Of a DNA stretch of 32,321 bases, positions 8,114 through 16,172 are shown piece by piece (the first letter of the stretch is position 1; every line of letters begins with the position of its first letter). The notes under the pieces were generated by a model. It ran no database searches. It saw only the letters and a program-made list of their open reading frames with translations, and was not told where the DNA came from. Both the position numbers and the translations under genes were made by a program. This DNA is from an uncultured Collinsella sp. (GTDB lineage: Bacteria > Actinomycetota > Coriobacteriia > Coriobacteriales > Coriobacteriaceae): the NCBI GenBank assembly GCA_900552155.1, contig URYU01000004.1, forward strand, positions 1-32,321, written 5' to 3'.

Positions 8114-8512
8114 ATGGCGCAATCTCAGAACAGCACGGTCGATCTGGCAACGCCGGCGACCTGCCTCATGGGGCTTACCAGCCACGGTAACGTGATGGTG
8201 GGAAACAAGGCGTTTGAGTACTATAACGAGCGCAATCCCGAGGATTATATCCAAATCCCGTGGGATGAGGTCGACTACATCGCCGCCGAGGTTTTGCGCG
8301 GCACCAAGAAGATTACGCGTTTTGCCATCTTCACCAAGGACAACGGTCACTTTACGTTTTCGACGCGCGACGACAAAGAGACGCTTCGTGCGGTCCGCAA
8401 GTATGTCGACGAGGATAAGCTCGTGCGTTCGCCTGACTTTATCGATGTGACCGCCAAGGGCGCCAAGAGCATCCCCTCCGTCATCAAAGGCCTCTTCCAC
8501 AAAGGCAACTAG
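8114..8512 (+). CDS. manO: DUF956-family protein (ManO), companion of mannose PTS operons
   Basis: A 132-residue soluble protein with no membrane segment, matching DUF956, a family almost always encoded directly after manXYZ in Gram-positive bacteria. The body runs from ATCLMGLTSHGNVMVGNKAFEYYN through the aromatic stretch IQIPWDEVDYIAAEV to RFAIFTKDNGHFTFSTRD, and looks like a small PH/GRAM-like beta fold (my inference). The name ManO is used for lactic acid bacterial homologues and it is sometimes suggested to regulate the PTS; its biochemical role is not established to my knowledge. The ATG at 8114 is preceded by GGAGGGCGAGG. The terminator hairpin upstream separates it partly from the transporter genes. 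Confidence 0.88.
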   Translation: MAQSQNSTVDLATPATCLMGLTSHGNVMVGNKAFEYYNERNPEDYIQIPWDEVDYIAAEVLRGTKKITRFAIFTKDNGHFTFSTRDDKETLRAVRKYVDEDKLVRSPDFIDVTAKGAKSIPSVIKGLFHKGN

Positions 8513-8520
8513 TCGCCTGC

Positions 8521-8554
8521 GACGTTCTTAAACGTCTAGTCATTAAAGAACGTC
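8521..8554. terminator. 9-bp inverted repeat after manO, possible weak terminator
   Basis: GACGTTCTT (8521-8529) is repeated inverted as AAGAACGTC (8546-8554) with a 16-nt loop, eight bases after the manO stop. There is no T-run on either side, so it is either a weak terminator, an RNA 3'-end stabiliser or an operator near the tRNA promoter. Confidence 0.4.
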
Positions 8555-8586
8555 TGCAATGACTACCCGTGACGATAGTGTAAATC

Positions 8587-8595
8587 TGCTACACT
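8587..8595 (+). promoter_or_regulatory. Extended -10 promoter element TGCTACACT for tRNA-Arg
   Basis: TGC-TACACT lies 10 bp before the tRNA 5' end, the expected spacing for a tRNA promoter. A partial -35, GTGACG, lies at 8569-8574 with a short 15-bp spacer. The same TGnTACACT string recurs before the kinase operon (19114-19122, minus) and before the cassette at 24431-24439. Confidence 0.55.
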
Positions 8596-8605
8596 AGTAC
8601 AACAT

Positions 8606-8681
8606 GCCTCCGTAGCTCAGGGGATAGAGCACCGCTCTCCTAAAGCGGGTGTCGACGGTTCGAATCCGCCCGGGGGCACCA
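8606..8681 (+). tRNA. tRNA-Arg(CCT), with encoded CCA
   Basis: A 76-nt cloverleaf can be folded by hand. The acceptor stem GCCTCCG pairs with CGGGGGC (8671-8677, one G-T pair), followed by discriminator A and CCA. The anticodon stem CCGCT/AGCGG encloses CTCCTAA, giving anticodon CCT, which reads AGG (Arg). The T arm has the invariant TTCGAAT. The T stem GACGG/CCGCC contains one A-C mismatch at its second pair. It stands alone with its own promoter and is followed by a terminator. Confidence 0.95.
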
Positions 8682-8691
8682 GAGATTTGCC

Positions 8692-8729
8692 GAGCCCGGT
8701 ACCACCACGGTGCCGGGCTCTTCTGGTTC
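8692..8729 (+). terminator. Intrinsic terminator of tRNA-Arg
   Basis: A 12-bp stem (8692-8703 with 8709-8720, one G-T pair, 5-nt loop ACCAC) made of GAGCCCGG/CCGGGCTC plus inner pairs, followed by TTCTGGTTC. It begins ten bases after the tRNA CCA end. Confidence 0.75.
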
Positions 8730-8737
8730 ATACCATG

Positions 8738-8778
8738 TCAAAAACGAAGCGCCCGCTGCTGGGGGAGCAAGCGGGCGC
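8738..8778 (-). terminator. Intrinsic terminator of the minus-strand kinase/cell-wall operon
   Basis: GCGCCCGCT (8749-8757) and AGCGGGCGC (8770-8778) form a perfect 9-bp stem. Read on the minus strand it is followed by TTCGTTTTTG, a T-rich tail. It lies 52 bp past the PASTA kinase stop codon and faces the tRNA terminator, so the two transcription units end back to back. Confidence 0.8.
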
Positions 8779-8830
8779 CTGTGAGCGAATATGTTTGCGG
8801 CGAGAGCCGTGATGAGCGGTGGGGTGGCGA

Positions 8831-10792
8831 CTAGTTGGTCGTACCGGAATCGTCACCCGTGCCCGAGCCAGAGCCCGAACCCGAGCCAGAAAGTGCGACC
8901 GTCAGCGTGATCGTGCTGTCGGTGGACTGCTTGCCGGTGGGGGAGACGCCCGTAACGGTGGCATCCTCGTTACCGCTCACGGGATTGCCGTTCTGGTCAC
9001 AGAAGCCGATGTTATAGAAACCGGCGTTGTTGAGTGCGGTGACGGCGGCGGAAATGCTCTTACCGTACAGGTTGCCCGGGACGGCGGCCTTGCCGGACTT
9101 CTTGGCAATGACGACGGTAATCGTGGCGCCGGGCTTCTGCTTGCCGCTGGGGTTCCAGCTGATCACGGTGCCCTCGGTAACCGAGTCGTTCTCCTGGTAG
9201 CTAACGTCGACGCCAAAGCCTGCCATATCGAGGGCGTTGCGCGCCTGGGCCTCGGTCATGTCGGTCAGATCGGGGACGGACGTGGTATCCGGGCCGCCCG
9301 AGACCTTGTACGAGATGGTCGTGCCCTTCGCGACTTCCTTACCGGCATCGGTGCCCTGCTCAAAGACCTGGCCCTCATCGGCCTCGTTGGCCTCCTCGGA
9401 GGCGTTGCCCTTCAGGCCAACGCTTGCCAGCGCGGCTTCTGCCTGGTCCTTAGTCAGGCCGACAAGCTGGGGAACCTCAACCTTCTCGGAGGGCTTGGGG
9501 CCCTTGGAGATTACCAGGTTCACCTTGGTGCCCTTGGCCTTCTTGGTGTTGCCGTTGGGCGTCTGCTCGGCGACCTTGCCCTCGTCGACATCGTCGTTGT
9601 AGCTTTGGTCGATGGTGCCGACCTCGAGGCCGGCTTCCTTGATCAGCTCGACGGCAGTCTGCTGGTCCTTGCCCAGCACATCGGGCACGGTGACCTGCTC
9701 GCCGCCAAAGAGTCCTGTGGCAAAGGCCACCACGATGCCGATGACGGCAACGGCTGCCACCACGGCGGCGATGATCTTGTTCTTGTTGGATTTGGGCTTT
9801 TCGACCTCGTAGGAGCCGGTGGAGCCCGAAACCGAGCTACGGGCGGTATTCTGGCCGCTCACGCCCGAGACGGGGCGTACCATGGCGCGCGTCTGGTCGG
9901 ATAGCTCTCGGGTCTTGGTGGCACCCAGGTCGCCAGCGGCGCCGATAACGCGCGTAGGCTCCGGCACGTTGACGGCGCGACCAGACAGGTAGCTGTTGAG
10001 CACCTGACGCAGCTCGTCGGCCGTCTGGAAACGGTTAGCCGGATCTTTTTCCATGCACTTGAGGATAATGCGCTCAAGATCGGCATCGACACCGGAGTTG
10101 ATCTGGCTCGGCGGCACGGGCAGCTCGTTGACCTGCTTGAGTGCGACCGAGATGGCATCGTCGCCGTCGAAAGGCACGCGGCCGGTGGCGCACTCGTACA
10201 TCACGACGCCCAGCGAGTAAATGTCCGAGGTGGGGCCTAGATCCTGCCCGCGGGTCTGCTCGGGGCTTACGTAGTGGGCGGTGCCCAAAACGTTGTTGTC
10301 CTGCGTAAGGTGGCTGTTCTTGGCGCGCGCGATGCCAAAGTCCATGACCTTGATGTTGCCGTCGGGCAGCACCATGATGTTCTGCGGCTTAATATCGCGG
10401 TGGATGATCTCGTGCTTGTGGGCGACCGAAAGTGCGGAGCTGATCTGCGAGCCGATCTGAGCGACCTTTTTGGGGTCAAGGGCGCCGTGGCTCTTGATGC
10501 CGCTCTTAAGGTCGGTGCCGCGCAGGTATTCCATGACGATGTAATAGGTGTCGCCGTCCTTGCCCCAATCGTAGACGCCGACGATATAGGGGGAGGAGAG
10601 GCCGGCGGCTGCCTGGGCCTCCTGCTTAAAGCGTGCGGCAAAGGTGGCGTCGCCGGCATATTGCGGCAGCATGATTTTGATAGCTACCGTGCGGTCGAGG
10701 ACCTGGTCCTGTGCACGGTAGACGGTCGCCATGCCGCCCGTTCCTACCTTATCCTTGAGGAGGTATCTTCCCCCGAGGACCCTCTGTTCCAT
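8831..10792 (-). CDS. pknB: Ser/Thr protein kinase with four PASTA domains (PknB-type)
   Basis: About 653 residues. The kinase domain is residues 1-265: glycine loop GTGGMATVY, Lys39 in VAIK, HRDIKPQN with catalytic Asp133, DFG and SPEQ. A single membrane helix (IIAAVVAAVAVIGIVVAF) follows at about 340-360. Outside are four PASTA repeats of about 65 residues, opening VPDVLG, VPQLVG, VPDLTD and VPGNLYG, then a Ser/Gly tail. PASTA kinases sense muropeptides or lipid II and regulate wall synthesis and division. The start is the ATG at 10792, preceded by AGGAG five bases away; in-frame ATGs at 10807 and 10903 have poorer ribosome sites. It is the last gene of the operon, 133 bp after the SEDS-PBP gene, and a terminator follows. 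All catalytic residues are present. Confidence 0.96.
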   Translation of the reverse strand: MEQRVLGGRYLLKDKVGTGGMATVYRAQDQVLDRTVAIKIMLPQYAGDATFAARFKQEAQAAAGLSSPYIVGVYDWGKDGDTYYIVMEYLRGTDLKSGIKSHGALDPKKVAQIGSQISSALSVAHKHEIIHRDIKPQNIMVLPDGNIKVMDFGIARAKNSHLTQDNNVLGTAHYVSPEQTRGQDLGPTSDIYSLGVVMYECATGRVPFDGDDAISVALKQVNELPVPPSQINSGVDADLERIILKCMEKDPANRFQTADELRQVLNSYLSGRAVNVPEPTRVIGAAGDLGATKTRELSDQTRAMVRPVSGVSGQNTARSSVSGSTGSYEVEKPKSNKNKIIAAVVAAVAVIGIVVAFATGLFGGEQVTVPDVLGKDQQTAVELIKEAGLEVGTIDQSYNDDVDEGKVAEQTPNGNTKKAKGTKVNLVISKGPKPSEKVEVPQLVGLTKDQAEAALASVGLKGNASEEANEADEGQVFEQGTDAGKEVAKGTTISYKVSGGPDTTSVPDLTDMTEAQARNALDMAGFGVDVSYQENDSVTEGTVISWNPSGKQKPGATITVVIAKKSGKAAVPGNLYGKSISAAVTALNNAGFYNIGFCDQNGNPVSGNEDATVTGVSPTGKQSTDSTITLTVALSGSGSGSGSGTGDDSGTTN

Positions 10793-10925
10793 TCCTGCTC
10801 CTAACATGACTATTCGCTCAACGATGTGTGTAGTACCAAATTTGAGGCCGCTGGGGCCGTGTGGCGCATTGCCGCTAGCGTTATCGGCCGCGGCACGCCC
10901 CATGCTTGCGCATCAATCACGGGCA

Positions 10926-13796
10926 TCACGCTCCCTGGGCGGCAAGCGCCGCGGTCAGGACGATGCCGGCGATCTTTGCCGCCTCGACGTCGTGCTTGTC
11001 GTAATCCTCCAAGGCTACCGAGATGGCGACCGTGGGTGAATCGTAAGGCGCAAAACCGACGAACATTGAGTTGACGTTGGTACCGACGGTCTCGGCAGAG
11101 CCGGTCTTGCCGGCAACCTTGACGCCCGGAATCTGAGCATCGGTGCCGGTGCCGGATTGAACGACGTCGAGCATGGCCTTTTTGACCTGTTCGGCCGTGG
11201 TGGCGCTGACGGCCTGGCCCAGTGAGCGGGACTGCGTGGTCTTGACCACGGTTCCGTCTGGGGCGAGCACCTGGGCAACGAAGAACGGGTCCATGACGAC
11301 GCCGCTGTTGGCGATGGCCGCCGCGATAACGGCGTTCTGCATGACGGTGGTCTGCGGACCCGGCGTGTGGTCCATGCCGACGGGCTGGCCGGCGCCGGCC
11401 CAGGCGGTTTCCCACTCGGTCATGAGCGAGGGGTCGGCCATGATGGACGCCGTGGTGGTTAGGTCCTGACCGAGCTTTTGGCCATAGCCAAAGGCGTTGG
11501 CGAACTGTACGAGCGAGCTGGCGCCGACCTCGTTTGCCACCTGACCAAAGACGACGTTGGACGACACGGCAAAGGCCTGCTGCAGGCTAATCGTGCCGTA
11601 GCTCTCATTGGCGGAGTTGGTGACCGGTGCATTGCCGATATCCATGGAACCGGGCGCCTGATAAGTGCTCGAAAGGCTTGCGGTGCCGGTCTCGAGTGCC
11701 GCCGAAAGCGTGACGACCTTAAACGTGGAGCCCGGAGTATAGAGGGCGTCCATGGCGCGGTCGTACATAGAACTGTCCTCACCGCCGCCCGATTGCAGCA
11801 GGGCGTCGATGTTGGTGTTGTCGTAGGTGGGCGAACTGGCGCATGCGAGCACCGCGCCAGTGCGCGGGTCCATGACCACAACGGCGCCCTTAAAGCCCTT
11901 GAGAGCCTGTTCGGCGGCCGTCTGGATGCGGGAGTCGATGGTGAGTTTGGCGGTGTTGCCCGGCTGGTTTTGGCCCGCGAGCGACGCGATGGCGTTGTTC
12001 CAGCTGGAGTAATCCTTGGAACCGGTGAGCGTGTCGTTCATCACGCTCTCGATGCCGGCGGTACCGTACTGCTGGCTCACATAACCAACCACATGGGCGG
12101 CCAGGTTGCCGTTAGGGTAGGAGCGTACGTAGGTGCCGTCCTCCTGTTGCAGCGATTCGGCCAGCGTCACGCCGTCGGACGTGATGATGGAGCCGCGCTG
12201 GATGTACTTGGAACGGGCGATGGTGTGATTGTTGGTCGGCATGTCCTGGTAATCCTTGGCCTTGATGACCTGGACATAGGTGAGGTTGCCGATGAGGATG
12301 GCGAACAGGGCCGTAAAGGCAAACACCGCGCGGGTTAGGCGGTTAGCGAGCGCCACGCGGCCGAGCACGCCAGATTCGGGCGTATCGAGCAGGCGACGAC
12401 GCATGCGCGAGCCGGTGGAGTGGCTGCCACGGCCGTAGGAAGACGAAGAAGCGAAGCGCGTGCCGGCATGCGCCGCGGCAGAAGCGACCTGGTCGTCAGT
12501 GATGGCGGCCATGGTGCCGGTGCCGGTGAGCTCGGCCTCGCGACCGGTGGCCTCGTCACCGGCGCGCAGCAAAAGCGCGACAATGATAAAGCTCGCCAGC
12601 AGCGAGGAGCCGCCCTGGCTCATAAAGGGCAGGGTGACGCCGGTCAACGGAATCAGGCGGGTAACGCCGCCAACAATCAAGAAGGCCTGGAAGCTAATGG
12701 CGGCCGTGAGGCCCGTGGCGCTAAATGCGGCAAGGTCGGACTTAGCGCGGGCGGCCGTGGTCAGACCTCGCACGGCAAAGAGCATAAACAGGACGAGTAC
12801 GGCGCCGCCGCCCAAAAGGCCCATTTCCTCGCCGATGGCCGAGAAAATGAAGTCGGACTCGACGACGGGGATGTTATTGGCCATGCCATTACCGATGCCA
12901 ACGCCGATAAGACCGCCGTCAGCCAACGAGAAAAGGGATTGCACAATCTGGTAGCCCTGGCCCTGGGCATCCTTAAAGGGGTCGGCCCAGATCTGGAAAC
13001 GTACCTGGACATGCGACAGGAACTTGTAGGCGCCCACGGCACCCACTGCCAAAAGCGCAAGGCCGATGACGACATACGAGAAACGTCCCGTGGCGACGTA
13101 GAGCATCAGCAAGAAGATGGTGTAGAACAGCACGGCGGAGCCCAAGTCGCGCTCGAAGACAACGACCAGAAGGCATACACCCCACACAGCGAACAGCGGT
13201 AGCAGCAGGCGCAGGCGCGGGACCTTGAGGCCCAAGATCTTACGATTGGAGATGGAGAGTAGCTCGCGGTTCTCGGCTAGGTATCCGGCCAAGAACAATA
13301 CGATAAAAATCTTGGCGAACTCGCCGGGCTGGATGGTGAAGCCGGCGATGCGAATCCACAGCTTGGAGCCCGAAATGGTGGTGCCGATAAAGATGGGCAG
13401 CATCAGCAAGATGATGCCGATGATGCCAAAGGTGTACTTGTAGCGCATGACCACATCGAGATTCTTGATCATCGCGAGCGTGCCCACCATCAGTGCCACC
13501 GAGACAAACAGAATGACGAGCTGCGAGATGGCGAGGGCGGGTGCCAGACGCGTTACGAACGTGATGCCGATACCCGAAAGCACAAAGACGATGGGCAGGA
13601 TGGCCGGATCGGCACCGGGCGCCAGGATGCGCACGGCGATATGCGCCGCGGCGAAGGCGGCAAAGAGACCGATCGGCACGGCAAGCGTTTCAAACGAGAT
13701 GGAAGCGCCTGCGGTGAGCACGTACATCGCATACAGCAGGATGACGGGGAACGCCGAGGCGATGAGCAAGAGCATTTCGGTGTTGCGGCGACTCAT
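10926..13796 (-). CDS. SEDS glycosyltransferase (RodA/FtsW) fused to class B PBP transpeptidase
   Basis: One uninterrupted frame of 956 residues holds two enzymes normally made separately. Residues 1 to about 430 are a polytopic SEDS protein: about ten hydrophobic helices, GSKLWIRI, QPGEFAKI, and ESDFIFSAIGEE with the conserved Asp315, then GVTLPFMSQGGSS. A linker of about 80 residues rich in Ser/Gly/Ala follows. A further membrane helix near 475-500 then starts a class B PBP: pedestal motif RGSIITSDGVTLAES, then STFK with catalytic Ser690, SSN at 745-747 and KTGSAE at 897. It should polymerise lipid II and cross-link the strands. The start is the ATG at 13796 after AAAGGGAG; the GTG at 13805 overlaps that site. 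An internal Met at residue 465 lacks a ribosome site, so separate translation is unlikely. It lies 16 bp after the phosphatase gene. Confidence 0.96.
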   Translation of the reverse strand: MSRRNTEMLLLIASAFPVILLYAMYVLTAGASISFETLAVPIGLFAAFAAAHIAVRILAPGADPAILPIVFVLSGIGITFVTRLAPALAISQLVILFVSVALMVGTLAMIKNLDVVMRYKYTFGIIGIILLMLPIFIGTTISGSKLWIRIAGFTIQPGEFAKIFIVLFLAGYLAENRELLSISNRKILGLKVPRLRLLLPLFAVWGVCLLVVVFERDLGSAVLFYTIFLLMLYVATGRFSYVVIGLALLAVGAVGAYKFLSHVQVRFQIWADPFKDAQGQGYQIVQSLFSLADGGLIGVGIGNGMANNIPVVESDFIFSAIGEEMGLLGGGAVLVLFMLFAVRGLTTAARAKSDLAAFSATGLTAAISFQAFLIVGGVTRLIPLTGVTLPFMSQGGSSLLASFIIVALLLRAGDEATGREAELTGTGTMAAITDDQVASAAAHAGTRFASSSSYGRGSHSTGSRMRRRLLDTPESGVLGRVALANRLTRAVFAFTALFAILIGNLTYVQVIKAKDYQDMPTNNHTIARSKYIQRGSIITSDGVTLAESLQQEDGTYVRSYPNGNLAAHVVGYVSQQYGTAGIESVMNDTLTGSKDYSSWNNAIASLAGQNQPGNTAKLTIDSRIQTAAEQALKGFKGAVVVMDPRTGAVLACASSPTYDNTNIDALLQSGGGEDSSMYDRAMDALYTPGSTFKVVTLSAALETGTASLSSTYQAPGSMDIGNAPVTNSANESYGTISLQQAFAVSSNVVFGQVANEVGASSLVQFANAFGYGQKLGQDLTTTASIMADPSLMTEWETAWAGAGQPVGMDHTPGPQTTVMQNAVIAAAIANSGVVMDPFFVAQVLAPDGTVVKTTQSRSLGQAVSATTAEQVKKAMLDVVQSGTGTDAQIPGVKVAGKTGSAETVGTNVNSMFVGFAPYDSPTVAISVALEDYDKHDVEAAKIAGIVLTAALAAQGA

Positions 13797-13812
13797 AAGC
13801 GGCACTCCCTTT

Positions 13813-15753
13813 CTAATTCTTATCGGAGGCTTCGGCCTCGGCGGACTGTTCGGCGGTTTTTTCGGAATTCGATTTGGAAGTCGATTCCTGGTCGGTGTTG
13901 TCGCGAATCGTTTGCGCGTCGATCACCTGGCGGGTCTGTTCCTCATCGATTTGATGACGGTACTTGGAGATAGTGTCCTGCGCGTCGTCGACACTCGTTT
14001 GCGGAATGCCTGCTTTCAGGCGATTCTGCGTGTCTTCGGGTAGGTCGGATAGCTTGATGGCGGTCGTGCTCTCGAGCCAGTGCAGCTTAAGGCCGAGCGG
14101 CTTGCCGGGAATGCCCCGGTAGACCGCGACGGTGTCCTTGTAGGTGCCCAGGTAATACGAGCCGGTGACGCCCGCGTAGGCCCAGATGGCTGCCGCCAGC
14201 ACAAAAGCGATGCCCAGGATGGCGGCAATGGTGACGTTGCGGCGGCGAACACGCTTCGCCTCGCGCATGACGCCGTCGTCGACCAGGTCCACAACGACTA
14301 CCGTCACGTTGTCGTGGCCGCCGGCAGCGAGCGCGGCGTCCACCAGGTTGTCGACGCAAATCTGCGCCGTAGACGATTGCGTGGCGATGTTTTCGATTTC
14401 GCTATCGGGAATCATGCTCGAAAGGCCGTCCGAGCACAGGATCAGGCGATCGCCCTCTTCGATGTGCAGGGTAAAGTGGTCGGCATACATGGCGGGGTCC
14501 GAACCCAGCGCACGCGTGATAACCGAGCGGTTGGGATGGACGCGCGCCTCATCGGCCGTAATTTCGCCAGCGTCCACGAGCTCCTCCACATAGGAGTGGT
14601 CGCGGGTCACGCGGATGAGCGTGCCCTCGTGGAGCAGGTAGGCGCGCGAGTCGCCCACGTGGGCGATGGCGAGCATGTCGTTTTCGATATAGGCGCAGGT
14701 TGCCGTGCAGCCCATACCGGGCTTGCCCAGGCCGTTGAGTGCGGCCTCGATGACGGCGGCGTTGGCAGCTTCGACGGCTGCGGCTAGGCGCGCGGCGTCG
14801 GCAGCCTGTGGCGCCGTCTTGGCGATGGTCTCGACCGCGATGGAGGAGGCTACCTCGCCGGCGGCGTGGCCGCCCATGCCGTCGCATACGCAAAAGAGCG
14901 GCGATTGCACCAGATAGGAGTCTTCGTTATGCGGGCGCACGCAGCCGACATCGGAGCGGGCGCCCCACATGAGCTGCGTGGTCGTGCCGGCGTCGTAGGT
15001 CGAGTCGGTCTCGATGCGCTCGTCGGTCAGCGGCTCAAAACTCATGGTCGAGCCGGGTTCCTTAAGTTTGGCCTCCACGGCGGCAACGTCAATCTCGGCC
15101 GTATCGCCGGGCGAGACGGTGTCGGCATCGTTGCTCGGGTCGTCAACGTTAGGCGTGGTGGGCTCTTCGGTTGTGCGGTAGACAGGCTCGTCGTCTTGCG
15201 GGGCGACGGCTGCGGGCTCGGGCGTCGCGAAGTGCGCGGGCGTGCCGTGGGGCTGGGAGACATCCTCCGTCGTTGCTGCGGGCACGTCTTCGGCCACAGA
15301 CTGCATGGCCTCGGGTGCCGATGCGGCCGCGGGGGAGGGAGCCGCCGCGGACTCCGGTGCAGATGCGGGCTCGGGCGCTGCGGCGGGTACCAGCGCTACG
15401 GGAAACACCGGTGCCGCGGGCTCGGGAGCCGCAAACACCGCGGAGCTCTCGGTAATCGCCGTGGCGACGGGTTCGGCAAAGTGAGCCGGTGCGGGCGTGT
15501 CTTGCGGGACCGCGGGCTGCTCGGCAGCGGCGTGCACACCGATGGGGGCGGTGCCGCCGTCAGCGTTGTCCTCGACATCCTCGTCGTCGGTCAATGTCGG
15601 ATATTCTTGCGTCACATGCGAAAGAGGCAGGGAGAACACAGTGTCCTCGGGCTCCACGGGCGCAGGGCCCGCCGGGGCGGCATGAGCCGGCGCGGCTGCG
15701 GGGGCAGCCGACGTCTCGGGCATGTTTGCGGACTTGTTCTCCTCGTCGATCAT
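13813..15753 (-). CDS. pstP: PP2C-type Ser/Thr phosphatase with long N-terminal extension (PstP/PrpC-like)
   Basis: A 646-residue protein. The PP2C catalytic domain occupies about residues 262-495: RPHNEDS (Asp278), CDGMGGHAAGE (Asp291), AHVGDSRAYL, CSDGLSSMI and GGHDNVTVVV, all metal-binding motifs intact. One membrane helix (about 505-528) and an outer domain of about 115 residues follow, ending in a Ser/Glu-rich tail. What differs from PstP is about 260 residues in front of the catalytic domain, Ala/Pro-rich and probably disordered, with an acidic Thr patch YPTLTDDEDVEDN near residue 50. That patch has the form of a kinase target that an FHA domain could bind (inference). It should dephosphorylate substrates of the operon's kinases. 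Its ATG overlaps the fhaB stop as ATGA, so the two are translationally coupled. Confidence 0.94.
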   Translation of the reverse strand: MIDEENKSANMPETSAAPAAAPAHAAPAGPAPVEPEDTVFSLPLSHVTQEYPTLTDDEDVEDNADGGTAPIGVHAAAEQPAVPQDTPAPAHFAEPVATAITESSAVFAAPEPAAPVFPVALVPAAAPEPASAPESAAAPSPAAASAPEAMQSVAEDVPAATTEDVSQPHGTPAHFATPEPAAVAPQDDEPVYRTTEEPTTPNVDDPSNDADTVSPGDTAEIDVAAVEAKLKEPGSTMSFEPLTDERIETDSTYDAGTTTQLMWGARSDVGCVRPHNEDSYLVQSPLFCVCDGMGGHAAGEVASSIAVETIAKTAPQAADAARLAAAVEAANAAVIEAALNGLGKPGMGCTATCAYIENDMLAIAHVGDSRAYLLHEGTLIRVTRDHSYVEELVDAGEITADEARVHPNRSVITRALGSDPAMYADHFTLHIEEGDRLILCSDGLSSMIPDSEIENIATQSSTAQICVDNLVDAALAAGGHDNVTVVVVDLVDDGVMREAKRVRRRNVTIAAILGIAFVLAAAIWAYAGVTGSYYLGTYKDTVAVYRGIPGKPLGLKLHWLESTTAIKLSDLPEDTQNRLKAGIPQTSVDDAQDTISKYRHQIDEEQTRQVIDAQTIRDNTDQESTSKSNSEKTAEQSAEAEASDKN

Positions 15754-16166
15754 CGACGGTTCACCTTCATGACCACGTCGCCAATCTGGACTTCGTCGCC
15801 CTCGCGCAGCGTTGCGGGCTCCACCAGCTGGCGGCCGTTGACGAGCGTGCCGTTAAGCGAGTTGAGGTCCTCGATAATAAGTGCCGGGCCCTGCAGCGAA
15901 AAGCGCGCATGCGAGGCCGAGACAAACGGTTCGTTGATGCAGATGTCTGACGACGGCGAACGGCCGACGATGACGGGGCCGAGCATATCCACGTGGATGC
16001 CGCGGATGCCGCGCGGGCCCTTGTCCACATCGATCGTCCAGATGGCCGAGTCACGGCGCTGGCCGCGGACGAGCCCCACGCCGGTCTTCATAACGGCAAA
16101 CAGGAAGATGTAGAGCAGGACGACCAGGACAATGCGGCCTGCAAACAGGACGATATCGATGTTCAT
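15750..16166 (-). CDS. fhaB: Membrane-anchored FHA protein (FhaB/FipA-like)
   Basis: A 138-residue protein with an N-terminal membrane helix (about 5-27, VLFAGRIVLVVLLYIFLFAVM), a short basic stretch, and a C-terminal FHA domain from about residue 60. The phosphothreonine-binding residues are all present: GRSPSSD (Arg), SASHARF (Ser and His) and LNGTLVNG (Asn and Gly). In mycobacteria the matching protein is phosphorylated by the kinases and recruits division and wall proteins to the membrane. It starts six bases after the fhaA stop and overlaps the phosphatase start by four bases, so all three are coupled. The size, topology and position match the family. Confidence 0.93.
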   Translation of the reverse strand: MNIDIVLFAGRIVLVVLLYIFLFAVMKTGVGLVRGQRRDSAIWTIDVDKGPRGIRGIHVDMLGPVIVGRSPSSDICINEPFVSASHARFSLQGPALIIEDLNSLNGTLVNGRQLVEPATLREGDEVQIGDVVMKVNRR

Positions 16167-16172
16167 AAGCGA

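Noticed and set aside
10926..12404. Separate pbpA gene starting at the internal ATG at 12404
   Set aside because: No ribosome site lies before this ATG, the frame is continuous with the SEDS part, and the region between has no stop.
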